Shown here one piece after another: positions 7,273 to 13,278 of a stretch of 27,974 nucleotides of DNA (positions are counted from its first letter, which is position 1; each line of letters starts with the position of its first letter). The position numbers and the translations under genes were made by a program. The notes beneath the pieces are model-generated. The model was not told the DNA's origin. It did no database searches and saw only the letters and a list, made by a program, of their open reading frames with translations. The DNA is from Phascolarctobacterium_A succinatutens_B (GTDB taxonomy: Bacteria > Bacillota > Negativicutes > Acidaminococcales > Acidaminococcaceae): assembly GCF_958453765.1 (NCBI RefSeq), contig NZ_CAUDZA010000031.1:1-27974 (forward strand), given 5' to 3'.

Positions 7273-7379
7273 AATCAGCCGCGCTCTTAGAGCTTGCTTC
7301 TTGGGACACTATCGCATGGCGCGCATGAGCCAATCAGCTTCGTCCAGCGGACTCGCTTCTTGGATGCGCCCGCATATGG
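7273..7379. repeat. Imperfect direct repeat, two units 59 bp apart
   Basis: Unit 1 (7273-7319) and unit 2 (7332-7379) both begin AATCAGC, share GCTTCTTGG in the middle and end in CGCATGG or CGCATATGG. By eye roughly 60% of positions agree. Likely a degenerate duplication inside the repeat-rich gap. Confidence 0.4.
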
Positions 7380-7381
7380 TT

Positions 7382-7507
7382 CCAGACACTTATTTGCTAA
7401 AATTTTTATTCGCTGCACGATATACCACTTACTCATGCTTGGTTTTTGACGAACCCTCTTGCCTGCCCCTTAGGGGAAGGTGCAGAGCATAGCGAGGCGG
7501 AAGGGGG
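7382..7507. repeat. Dispersed intergenic repeat, copy C
   Basis: This copy starts near CAGACACTTATTTGCTAAAA, contains GCACGATATACCACTTACTC and TTGCCTGCCCCTTA, and ends in the G-rich 35-base block at 7473-7507. That block matches copy B at 31 of 35 positions. It ends 22 bp before the dut start. Confidence 0.65.
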
Positions 7508-7529
7508 TAATAGAATAGGAGGTTTACTA

Positions 7530-7982
7530 ATGAAAACACGTGGTTTTGAAAAGGTTGCCAGATATATGGATGTTGAGTTCCCGATGCCGGAGCGCAAGAC
7601 ACAGTTCAGCGCCGGTTATGACATCAGCGCTGCCGAAGAGGTTGTACTGGAGCCAGGTAAGCTGGTGCTGGTGCCTACAGGTGTGAAGGCTTATATGCAG
7701 ACAGGCGAGTTCTTGGGCCTGCATATCCGCAGCAGCATGGCGGTAAAGAAGCATCTGATGTTGGTGAATAATGTCGGTATTATTGATGCCGATTATTATA
7801 ATAATGCTGATAACGAAGGTCACATTATGGTGGCTTTGATGAATATGGGTACCGAGGCTGTTACGATTCCGCAGGGTGAACGCATTGCACAGGGCATTTT
7901 CTACAACTATCTGACCGTTGACGATGACGATAAGGTGGAGAAGGTTGTACGTGCAGGCGGCTTCGGCAGCACGGGAAAATAA
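7530..7982 (+). CDS. dut: dUTP diphosphatase (dUTPase)
   Basis: This trimeric dUTPase hydrolyses dUTP to dUMP and pyrophosphate, keeping uracil out of DNA and feeding dTMP synthesis. The 150-residue product shows all five family motifs: AGYDISAAE (I), RSSMA (II), GIIDADYYNNADNEGHI (III), GERIAQGIFYNY (IV) and the C-terminal RAGGFGSTG (V) that closes over the substrate. The open frame extends upstream to 7446, but that part lies inside repeat copy C. ATG 7530 has AGGAGG at 7517-7522, 7 bases away, and gives the usual length. It lies alone between the repeat region and the tkt promoter. Confidence 0.95.
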   Translation: MKTRGFEKVARYMDVEFPMPERKTQFSAGYDISAAEEVVLEPGKLVLVPTGVKAYMQTGEFLGLHIRSSMAVKKHLMLVNNVGIIDADYYNNADNEGHIMVALMNMGTEAVTIPQGERIAQGIFYNYLTVDDDDKVEKVVRAGGFGSTGK

Positions 7983-8016
7983 TAATATCATACGATTATC
8001 TTCACTTGGAGATTCT

Positions 8017-8047
8017 GTTAAAAGTGTAAATAGTTTACAATTTTAAC
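8017..8047. promoter_or_regulatory. Long inverted repeat upstream of tkt, candidate operator
   Basis: The outer arms GTTAAAA (8017-8023) and TTTTAAC (8041-8047) and the inner arms TGTAAA (8025-8030) and TTTACA (8034-8039) are each perfect inverted repeats. One mismatched pair (8024/8040) separates them, and TAG lies at the centre. So 13 of 14 arm positions pair. The half-site AAAAGTGTA at 8020-8028 recurs at 8050-8058, exactly 30 bp on, running into the tkt -35 box. This suggests a repressor or activator site. The regulator is unknown. Confidence 0.55.
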
Positions 8048-8056
8048 GAAAAAGTG

Positions 8057-8084
8057 TAGACAATATAGGGAAATATGATATAAT
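8057..8084 (+). promoter_or_regulatory. Sigma-A promoter of tkt
   Basis: TAGACA (8057-8062), a 16-bp spacer and TATAAT (8079-8084), with a TGA extended -10 (8076-8078). The -10 ends 37 bp before the tkt start. Confidence 0.82.
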
Positions 8085-8121
8085 TAATTTAGATAATTTT
8101 GGAAAAATGGAGGTTTTCTCG

Positions 8122-10104
8122 ATGCAGAAAATTGATCAGGCATGTGTAAACACTCTTCGCTTTTTGGCAGCAGACCAGGTAGAAAAGGCTAAATCCGGCC
8201 ATCCTGGCTTCCCTCTGGGTACCGCTCCTTTGATGTACACCATTTGGGACCGCTTTATGAATTATAATCCGGCTGATCCGCAATGGTTCAACCGCGACCG
8301 TTTCATCCTTTCTCCGGGTCACGGCAGCGCTTTGCTGTATGCTATGCTGCACCTGGCAGGCTATGACCTGTCCCTGGATGAGCTGAAAAACTTCCGTCAA
8401 TGGGGCAGCAAGACTCCGGGCCATCCGGAATTCGGCCTGACTCCTGGCGTTGACGTTTCTACCGGTCCTCTGGGTCACGGCTTTGCTATGGGCGTTGGCT
8501 TTGCTATTGCCGAAGCTATGCTGGGTGCAAAGTACAACAAACCCGATTTCCCGGTTGTTGATCACTATACCTTTGGTCTGACCTCTGACGGCGACCTGAT
8601 GGAGGGCGTTTCCTGCGAGGCTGCTTCTCTGGCAGGTACCCTTGGCTTGGGCAAACTGATTTACTTATATGATGACAACAAGATTACTATCGAAGGCAGC
8701 ACCGATATTGCCTTCACTGAGGATGTTGAAGCTCGCTTCAAGGCTTATGGCTGGCAGGTTCTGCGCGTAGAAAGCAGCGAGGATGTTGACGCTATGCAGG
8801 CAGCTATCGAAGAAGCTAAGGCTGATACTATGCATCCTTCTCTGATTATTGTACGTACTCACATCGGCTTCGGCAGCCCGAAACAGGACAGCCCGTCCTG
8901 CCATGGCGAGCCGCTGGGTGGTGAAGCATTGGCAGCTACCAAAGAAAAAGCCGGCTGGCCGCAGGAAATGTTCTATGTACCTGCTGAGGTTAAAGAACAT
9001 TTTGCTGCTAAGCTGGATGGCTGCGCTGCAAATGAAGCTGCCTGGAATGCTTTGATGGATGACTATAAGATGGTATATCCTGAGCTGGCTAAAGAACTGG
9101 AAGACCGCATTGCCGGCAACTCCATGGTTAATCTGACTGCTCTGGAAGCAATCTTCAAGGATACCGTTAAGAACGCTACCCGCGAAGCAAGCGGCGATAT
9201 TATCCAAGTTCTGGCTGCACAGCTGCCTGAGCTGGTTGGCGGCAGTGCTGACCTTGGCCCGTCCAACAAAACTATCATGAAAACTGGCGGTTACTTCTCC
9301 AAGCTGGACAGAACCGGCCGCAATATTCACTTTGGCGTTCGTGAGCACGCTATGGGTACCGTTCTGAACGGCATTTCCCTGCATGGCGGTTTCATTCCCT
9401 TCGGCGGCACCTTCCTGGTATTCGCTGACTTCCTGCGTCCTACCATCCGTATGGCTGCACTCATGGGAATTCAGTCTGTATTCGTACTGACTCACGATAG
9501 CATTGCACTGGGCGAAGACGGTCCTACTCATCAGCCGATTGAAACCACTATGGCTCTGCGTCTGATTCCGAACGTAAGCGTTATCCGTCCGGCTGACGCT
9601 CTGGAAACTGCTACCGCATGGCAACAGGCTTGCCTGAACAAACATAAACCTACCTGCCTGCTGCTGAGCCGTCAAAAACTGACTGTACTGCATGACTATG
9701 CAGCAACAATCCATGAAAACGCTCATAAGGGCGCTTATGTACTGAGTCCGGCTAAGAACGAGGCTAAGGCTGTTCTAATCGGTACCGGCAGTGAAGTACA
9801 TCTGGCACTGGCTGCACAAGCTAAGCTGGCAGAAGAGGGCATTGACGTTAGCGTTGTATCTATGCCTTGCTGGGATGCTTTTGATGCTCAAAGCGATGAG
9901 TACAAGGAAAGTGTTCTGCCTGTAGGCGTAACCAAATTTGCTGTTGAAGCTGGTGTGCCGTACGGCTGGAGCCGTTACACCGGCACTGAAAAGAATGTTC
10001 TGGGCATTACCACCTTCGGCGCTTCCGCACCCGGCGATGTAATGATGGAAAAATACGGCTTTACTGTTGAAAACCTGGTTGCAAAGGTTAAAGCAGCGCT
10101 GTAA
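8122..10104 (+). CDS. tkt: Transketolase
   Basis: Transketolase moves two-carbon ketol units between sugar phosphates in the non-oxidative pentose phosphate pathway, using thiamine diphosphate. The 660-residue single chain has the full TPP-binding, pyrimidine-binding and C-terminal domains. Visible landmarks are SGHPG near residue 30, GPLGHG, the TPP motif GDLMEGVSCEAASLAG with its later N in DDNKITIEG, GVREHAMG with the catalytic Glu, and HDSIALGEDGPTHQPIE. I chose ATG 8122 because GGAGG at 8109-8113 is 8 bases away; the upstream in-frame ATG at 8107 overlaps the -10 side and has no good site. It has its own promoter and terminator. Codon use is like pnp, suggesting high expression. Confidence 0.97.
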   Translation: MQKIDQACVNTLRFLAADQVEKAKSGHPGFPLGTAPLMYTIWDRFMNYNPADPQWFNRDRFILSPGHGSALLYAMLHLAGYDLSLDELKNFRQWGSKTPGHPEFGLTPGVDVSTGPLGHGFAMGVGFAIAEAMLGAKYNKPDFPVVDHYTFGLTSDGDLMEGVSCEAASLAGTLGLGKLIYLYDDNKITIEGSTDIAFTEDVEARFKAYGWQVLRVESSEDVDAMQAAIEEAKADTMHPSLIIVRTHIGFGSPKQDSPSCHGEPLGGEALAATKEKAGWPQEMFYVPAEVKEHFAAKLDGCAANEAAWNALMDDYKMVYPELAKELEDRIAGNSMVNLTALEAIFKDTVKNATREASGDIIQVLAAQLPELVGGSADLGPSNKTIMKTGGYFSKLDRTGRNIHFGVREHAMGTVLNGISLHGGFIPFGGTFLVFADFLRPTIRMAALMGIQSVFVLTHDSIALGEDGPTHQPIETTMALRLIPNVSVIRPADALETATAWQQACLNKHKPTCLLLSRQKLTVLHDYAATIHENAHKGAYVLSPAKNEAKAVLIGTGSEVHLALAAQAKLAEEGIDVSVVSMPCWDAFDAQSDEYKESVLPVGVTKFAVEAGVPYGWSRYTGTEKNVLGITTFGASAPGDVMMEKYGFTVENLVAKVKAAL

Positions 10105-10125
10105 GCTTAATTTGAAATTATTCTT

Positions 10126-10153
10126 AAAGACCACTCTGCGGAGTGGTCTTTTT
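10126..10153 (+). terminator. Rho-independent terminator of tkt
   Basis: AAAGACCACTC (10126-10136) pairs with GAGTGGTCTTT (10141-10151) around a 4-base loop, followed by a T run to 10153. It starts 21 bp after the tkt stop. Confidence 0.92.
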
Positions 10154-10250
10154 GCGTTGCATATGATATGTGAAGTATTGCGTTCCCTTGTATTGCTCAT
10201 GTACTGTAAGCGAAAAGCGGAATCAATCATATGTAGGCTAAGCACTTATT

Positions 10251-10284
10251 TTTTATACATTTTATGCATACGGATTGTATAAAA
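10251..10284. promoter_or_regulatory. Inverted repeat upstream of the asp23 operon, candidate operator
   Basis: TTTTATACA (10251-10259) and TGTATAAAA (10276-10284) are perfect 9-bp inverted repeats separated by 16 bp. The right arm ends 2 bp before the TGT extended -10, so a bound protein would cover the -35 region. The AT-rich setting makes chance a real alternative. Confidence 0.4.
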
Positions 10285-10286
10285 TG

Positions 10287-10295
10287 TGTTATAAT
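10287..10295 (+). promoter_or_regulatory. Extended -10 promoter of the asp23-to-Nudix operon
   Basis: TGT (10287-10289) followed by consensus TATAAT (10290-10295) gives an extended -10 box. No good -35 match is seen at 16-18 bp. The start codon of the first gene is 79 bp downstream of the -10, leaving a leader of about 70 bases. Confidence 0.6.
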
Positions 10296-10343
10296 AAGAA
10301 GATAATAATGTATAACTGTCTTCATTACGCTGTCGCGCTTCTG

Positions 10344-10372
10344 CCGGCACGTAAGCGAGCAGGAGGTGCCGG
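10344..10372 (+). promoter_or_regulatory. Hairpin enclosing the ribosome binding site of the asp23-type gene
   Basis: CCGGCAC (10344-10350) pairs perfectly with GTGCCGG (10366-10372). The 15-base loop holds AGGAG, whose final G (10366) opens the 3' arm, and the stem ends 2 bases before ATG 10375. Such a structure could limit ribosome access and tune expression of the whole operon. Seen in sequence; the effect is inferred. Confidence 0.45.
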
Positions 10373-10374
10373 AT

Positions 10375-10995
10375 ATGGAAGAAAAAAATATAAAGGACAC
10401 TATCAGGGCCAAGGCTGCAGAAGCCGCTGAAGCTGCTGCCGAAGCAGCGGAAACACAGGACAAGGAAGAATATGGTGATATACGTATTGCCGACGAGGTT
10501 ATCTGTATCGTTGCCAGTTTGGCGGCGCAGGAGGTGCCGGGAGTTGTCGGCATGAGCGGTGGTCTGACAGATGGCATTAACCGCTTCTTGGGCAAGGAGA
10601 ACGCTTCTAAGGGCGTACATTTGCATTTTGAAGGCAAGACGGTAAATGCCAGTGTGTATATTGTTATTGAATACGGCTGCTGCATTCCGGAGATTGCTTT
10701 GGAGGTACAGGAAAAGGTTAAAGATGCCATTGAGGCTATGACCGGTTACGAGGTCCAGTTTGTTGATGTCAATGTTGAAGGTGTAGCCAAGAGGCGTGAA
10801 AGCGAGCTGGAAAAGGAAAGCTCATCTGATGTTGATATGGCAGAGATTTTGCAGGCGCAGGCTAAGCGTGCGGAAGCAACGGAGGCCAATTCCTTTGAGC
10901 AGCAGCTGGTTAATCTCCATGATAACCATGATTTTGAGCTGCCGCCGGAGGAAGACATGGATGAAAAGCATAGGAAGTTTTTAGAGGAGGATTAA
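10375..10995 (+). CDS. Asp23/Gls24 family envelope stress protein
   Basis: Asp23/Gls24 proteins collect beneath the cell membrane, held there by AmaP, and are linked to envelope and alkaline stress; their molecular role is poorly defined. This protein has 206 residues. An alanine- and glutamate-rich N-terminal helix (residues 1-30) precedes the Asp23 domain (about 33-145, from DIRIADEVICIVASLAAQEVPGV to YEVQFVDVNVEGV). A charged C-terminal tail of about 60 residues then looks coiled or disordered and is longer than in minimal family members. AGGAGG at 10361-10366 supports ATG 10375; a GTG at 10366 overlaps that site. The next two genes, amaP and DUF2273, are the standard partners, and nusB follows as in Bacillus yqhY-nusB. 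Confidence 0.9.
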   Translation: MEEKNIKDTIRAKAAEAAEAAAEAAETQDKEEYGDIRIADEVICIVASLAAQEVPGVVGMSGGLTDGINRFLGKENASKGVHLHFEGKTVNASVYIVIEYGCCIPEIALEVQEKVKDAIEAMTGYEVQFVDVNVEGVAKRRESELEKESSSDVDMAEILQAQAKRAEATEANSFEQQLVNLHDNHDFELPPEEDMDEKHRKFLEED

Positions 10996-11000
10996 CTGTT

Positions 11001-11522
11001 ATGGGTATTGCGGATAGAATTATCCTGACGCTGTATACGATATTAATGACGGTAGCTTCAGTGCTGACGCTGCTGTGCAGCCTGGGCGTTTTCTCTGATA
11101 CCGGTATGGTAGCGTTTATCAGCCATATTCCGGGCAACTGGGTTTATGCTGTAGGCGGCGTGATTATGCTGCTGGTGAGCGTACGGCTACTGATTACCGG
11201 CCTGGGACTGACGGGCGTAAGCTCGCTGAAGCTGAGTGACAGCGATAAGGGCAAGGTGCTTGTAGGCAAGGGCGCATTGGAGGATTATATTGCTGTTCTG
11301 TCGCAGGAAATATACGGCATCCATCATGTAAAGGTTATTGTGAAGCTGGAGGATCAATGCATTGATGTGCGCATTAATGCTTCGATTGAACCCGGCATAA
11401 ATATTCCGGAAACCTCCGGTGAGATTAAGACCAACGTCCGTGAAACCATCAAAAAGGTTACCGGCATTGAGGTTAAGGAAATAGAGCTGTTCTTCAAACA
11501 GATTAAAGCAAAGGAAGAATAG
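11001..11522 (+). CDS. amaP: AmaP, alkaline shock response membrane anchor protein
   Basis: AmaP anchors Asp23-type proteins to the cytoplasmic membrane. The 173-residue protein has two hydrophobic helices at the N-terminus (about 6-30 and 47-67), joined by a short loop, and then a soluble domain of about 100 residues. That domain (YIAVLSQEIYGIHHVKVIVK and following) resembles an Asp23-like fold, as is usual in this family. GAGGAGG at 10984-10990 gives a 10-base spacing to the ATG. It begins 5 bp after the Asp23-type gene and is followed by DUF2273 after 12 bp. Family assignment rests on topology, length and neighbours. Confidence 0.85.
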   Translation: MGIADRIILTLYTILMTVASVLTLLCSLGVFSDTGMVAFISHIPGNWVYAVGGVIMLLVSVRLLITGLGLTGVSSLKLSDSDKGKVLVGKGALEDYIAVLSQEIYGIHHVKVIVKLEDQCIDVRINASIEPGINIPETSGEIKTNVRETIKKVTGIEVKEIELFFKQIKAKEE

Positions 11523-11534
11523 GAGGCAGAAGCT

Positions 11535-11762
11535 ATGTTTAACGATATTCTTAATGATATCTGGAATAATTATCGCGGCCGTCTGCTTTGCTCGGTGTTT
11601 GGCCTGTTTATCGGCGTGGTTGTGCTGTGGCTGGGATTTTTTCAGGCACTGTTTCTGATGATCTGCATCGGCTTGGGCTTTTTTATCGGCAACAAGCTGG
11701 ATAAGAAAGAGGATTTGCTGGAGTGGTTGGATAGGTTGTTGCCGCCAGGCTACCACAGATAA
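11535..11762 (+). CDS. DUF2273 small membrane protein
   Basis: This 75-residue protein consists of a short amphipathic start (MFNDILNDIWNNYRGRL), a hydrophobic core of about residues 17-52 that reads as two closely spaced membrane helices with GLFIGVV and LGFFIGNKLD, and a charged tail. These are hallmarks of DUF2273, the third member of the asp23-amaP cluster. It probably assists membrane positioning of the complex; its exact job is unknown. GGAGG is at 11521-11525, 9 bases before the ATG. Its stop codon lies in the loop of a strong hairpin (11743-11776). Confidence 0.86.
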   Translation: MFNDILNDIWNNYRGRLLCSVFGLFIGVVVLWLGFFQALFLMICIGLGFFIGNKLDKKEDLLEWLDRLLPPGYHR

Positions 11763-11776
11763 CAGTGGTAGCGGCG
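11743..11776 (+). promoter_or_regulatory. Strong hairpin across the stop codon of the DUF2273 gene
   Basis: GCTACCAC (11749-11756) pairs with GTGGTAGC (11765-11772). Beyond a 2-base bulge, CGCC (11743-11746) pairs with GGCG (11773-11776), giving 12 bp in all. The TAA stop (11760-11762) is in the 8-base loop. There is no T tract, so it is not a classic terminator. It may be an RNA processing or stability element between the stress genes and nusB. Confidence 0.5.
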
Positions 11777-11790
11777 AAAGATAAGGCACC
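11771..11790 (+). repeat. 20-bp intergenic motif, copy 1
   Basis: GCGGCGAAAGATAAGGCACC lies 8 bp after the DUF2273 stop and agrees at 17 of 20 positions with 19191-19210 after nadK. Its first bases are also the 3' arm of the hairpin at 11743-11776. The function is unknown. Confidence 0.4.
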
Positions 11791-11860
11791 ATCTGCCTAA
11801 TCTGAATCCATCATCATACAAGATATTTATTAAAAATTTTTATACAAGGAGAGTGTGCAA

Positions 11861-12325
11861 ATGATTCGTAGACTTGCAAGAGAGGTTGCCTTACAGGCGT
11901 TATTCCAAATAGACTTTACCGGTAATGAGGTAGAACAGGCTGTTGACGCAGCTTTAGATGAGCACGAGGAGCTGCATCCGGAAGCTGCGGTAGACAAGGC
12001 TTTGGACCAGCATAAGGAGCTGGGGGCAGCAAGTGCCAGAAACTATGTAAAGAAATATTCCATGGTGCTTGTTAACGGCGTTGTAGAAAACAAAGAGGCT
12101 ATTGATGCGACTTTGAACAGCTGTGCAACCGACTGGACTGTAGAGCGCATGCCTGCTACCGACAGAAATATCCTGCGCGTGGCAGTTTTTGAAATGCGTC
12201 ACGAAAAGCCTGCTCTGGCTGCAGGTGTTGCTATCAACGAGGCAGTGGAGATTGCCAAGGCTTATGGTACCGAAGAATCTCCGCGCTTTATTAACGGTGT
12301 TTTAGGTAAGCTGGCAAGAAAATGA
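11861..12325 (+). CDS. nusB: Transcription antitermination factor NusB
   Basis: NusB with NusE (S10) binds boxA in rRNA leaders and promotes antitermination and rRNA processing. The 154-residue helical protein opens with RRLAREVALQALFQIDF and ends with INEAVEIAKAYGTEESPRFINGVLGKL, both diagnostic. The central part carries a somewhat long acidic/helical linker (EHEELHPEAAVDKALDQHKEL). AAGGAG at 11846-11851 fits ATG 11861; a GTG at 11855 is too close to it. The TGA stop overlaps the next ATG (ATGA), implying coupling to the TsaD-like gene. The window's right end looks like an rRNA operon leader, NusB's usual target. Confidence 0.96.
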   Translation: MIRRLAREVALQALFQIDFTGNEVEQAVDAALDEHEELHPEAAVDKALDQHKELGAASARNYVKKYSMVLVNGVVENKEAIDATLNSCATDWTVERMPATDRNILRVAVFEMRHEKPALAAGVAINEAVEIAKAYGTEESPRFINGVLGKLARK

Positions 12326-13278
12326 GCCAAAAGGTTTATTTAGGCATTGATACCAGCTGTTACACTACCTCTGCCGCTCTTTTGGCGGAGGATGGCAGCC
12401 TGCTTGCCGAGGCCAGACAGATTTTAAGCGTGAAGCCGGGACGCTGCGGCCTGCAGCAGTCCGAGATGGTTTTTCAGCATACACGCAATCTGCCGCGCTT
12501 GGTGGAGGAGGTCTTTGCCGATAAGGATTGCACCTTGGCAGCGATTGGTGTCAGCGGTTATCCGCGTCCGCTTGCGGACTCCTATATGCCGGCGTTTCTT
12601 GCCGGTATGAGTGTTGCCCGCAGCCTGGCAGCTGCCTATAAGGTGCCACTGGAGGTCATCAGCCACCAGGAAAATCACTTGGAGGCCGGTCTTTGGTCGG
12701 CAGGCGGTCCGCAGGCGGAGCGCTTTTTGTTGTTGCATGCCAGCGGAGGTACTACTGATTTGCTGCTGTGCGAGCGCCGTGAGGACAGCCGCTACAACCT
12801 GACGCAGGTTGGCGGCAGCCTTGATTTGCACGCCGGTCAGTTTGTGGACCGCATCGGTGTGGCGCTGGGACTGCAGTTTCCGACAGGTCCGGAACTGGAG
12901 CAGCTTGCAGACCAGGCGGAGGAACCGCTGGAGCTGCCGGTGTCCGTGCGTAAGCTGGATGTGAGCTTATCGGGACCTGCAACTGCCGCTATGCGCAAGC
13001 TGGAGGCTGGGGCGGATGCTGCTTCTCTGGCCTTGGGCGTAGAGCATACGCTTGCGGAAACCTTTGCCCGTTTACTGCGTAACGGCGCAGCAGCATATGG
13101 TGTGCGAGATGTTATTTTAGTTGGCGGCGTAGGCTCCAACAAGTACATTCGCAAGCATGTTGAAGAAAAGCTGGCGAAGCGCCGTGTGCGCCTGTGGGTG
13201 CCGGAAGGACGCTTCAGCTGTGATAATGCCAGTGGCTGTGCCGCTGTTGCCTGGAGATTACATAAGAAAAATGACTGA
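12322..13278 (+). CDS. TsaD/Kae1-like (peptidase M22 family) paralogue
   Basis: The fold is that of TsaD, the ASKHA-family enzyme that completes t6A in tRNA. This 318-residue copy is shorter than canonical TsaD (about 340) and diverged, so I read it as a paralogue. The start GIDTSCYTTSAAL is family-like. The metal ligands appear kept: H115 and H119 in SHQENH, and D301 in CDNASGCAAVAW. The glycine-rich HASGGTTDL (139-147) and LVGGVGSN are also present. It overlaps nusB by 4 bp and xseA by 8 bp, taking the place held by folD in Bacillus. Similar M22-annotated genes occur beside xseA in other Firmicutes to my knowledge. Its substrate is not known. It could be the only TsaD of this genome, which the window cannot exclude. 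Confidence 0.8.
   Translation: MSQKVYLGIDTSCYTTSAALLAEDGSLLAEARQILSVKPGRCGLQQSEMVFQHTRNLPRLVEEVFADKDCTLAAIGVSGYPRPLADSYMPAFLAGMSVARSLAAAYKVPLEVISHQENHLEAGLWSAGGPQAERFLLLHASGGTTDLLLCERREDSRYNLTQVGGSLDLHAGQFVDRIGVALGLQFPTGPELEQLADQAEEPLELPVSVRKLDVSLSGPATAAMRKLEAGADAASLALGVEHTLAETFARLLRNGAAAYGVRDVILVGGVGSNKYIRKHVEEKLAKRRVRLWVPEGRFSCDNASGCAAVAWRLHKKND

Larger units (their letters stand above)
7067..7529. other. Gene-free region between pnp and dut
   Basis: No supported gene lies here. It contains a hairpin with arms TATGTCC/GGACATA (7133-7139/7143-7149), an imperfect direct repeat of about 47 bp (7273-7319 and 7332-7379), and copy C of the dispersed repeat (7382-7507). An open frame at 7163-7492 runs through these repeats without a ribosome binding site and is not credible. 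No good promoter for dut was seen. Confidence 0.6.

Noticed and set aside
7163..7492. Open frame of 109 codons in the pnp-dut gap
   Set aside because: It begins at a weak GTG without a ribosome binding site and reads through the direct repeats and the dispersed repeat; the protein has no family features.
8107..8121. ATG 8107 as the start of tkt
   Set aside because: The GGAGG at 8109-8113 overlaps this ATG's codons and is well placed for ATG 8122, which gives the normal N-terminus.
13157..13270. Upstream extension of xseA
   Set aside because: The extension overlaps the end of the TsaD-like gene in another frame, and the protein would gain about 38 non-conserved residues; ATG 13271 gives the family start.
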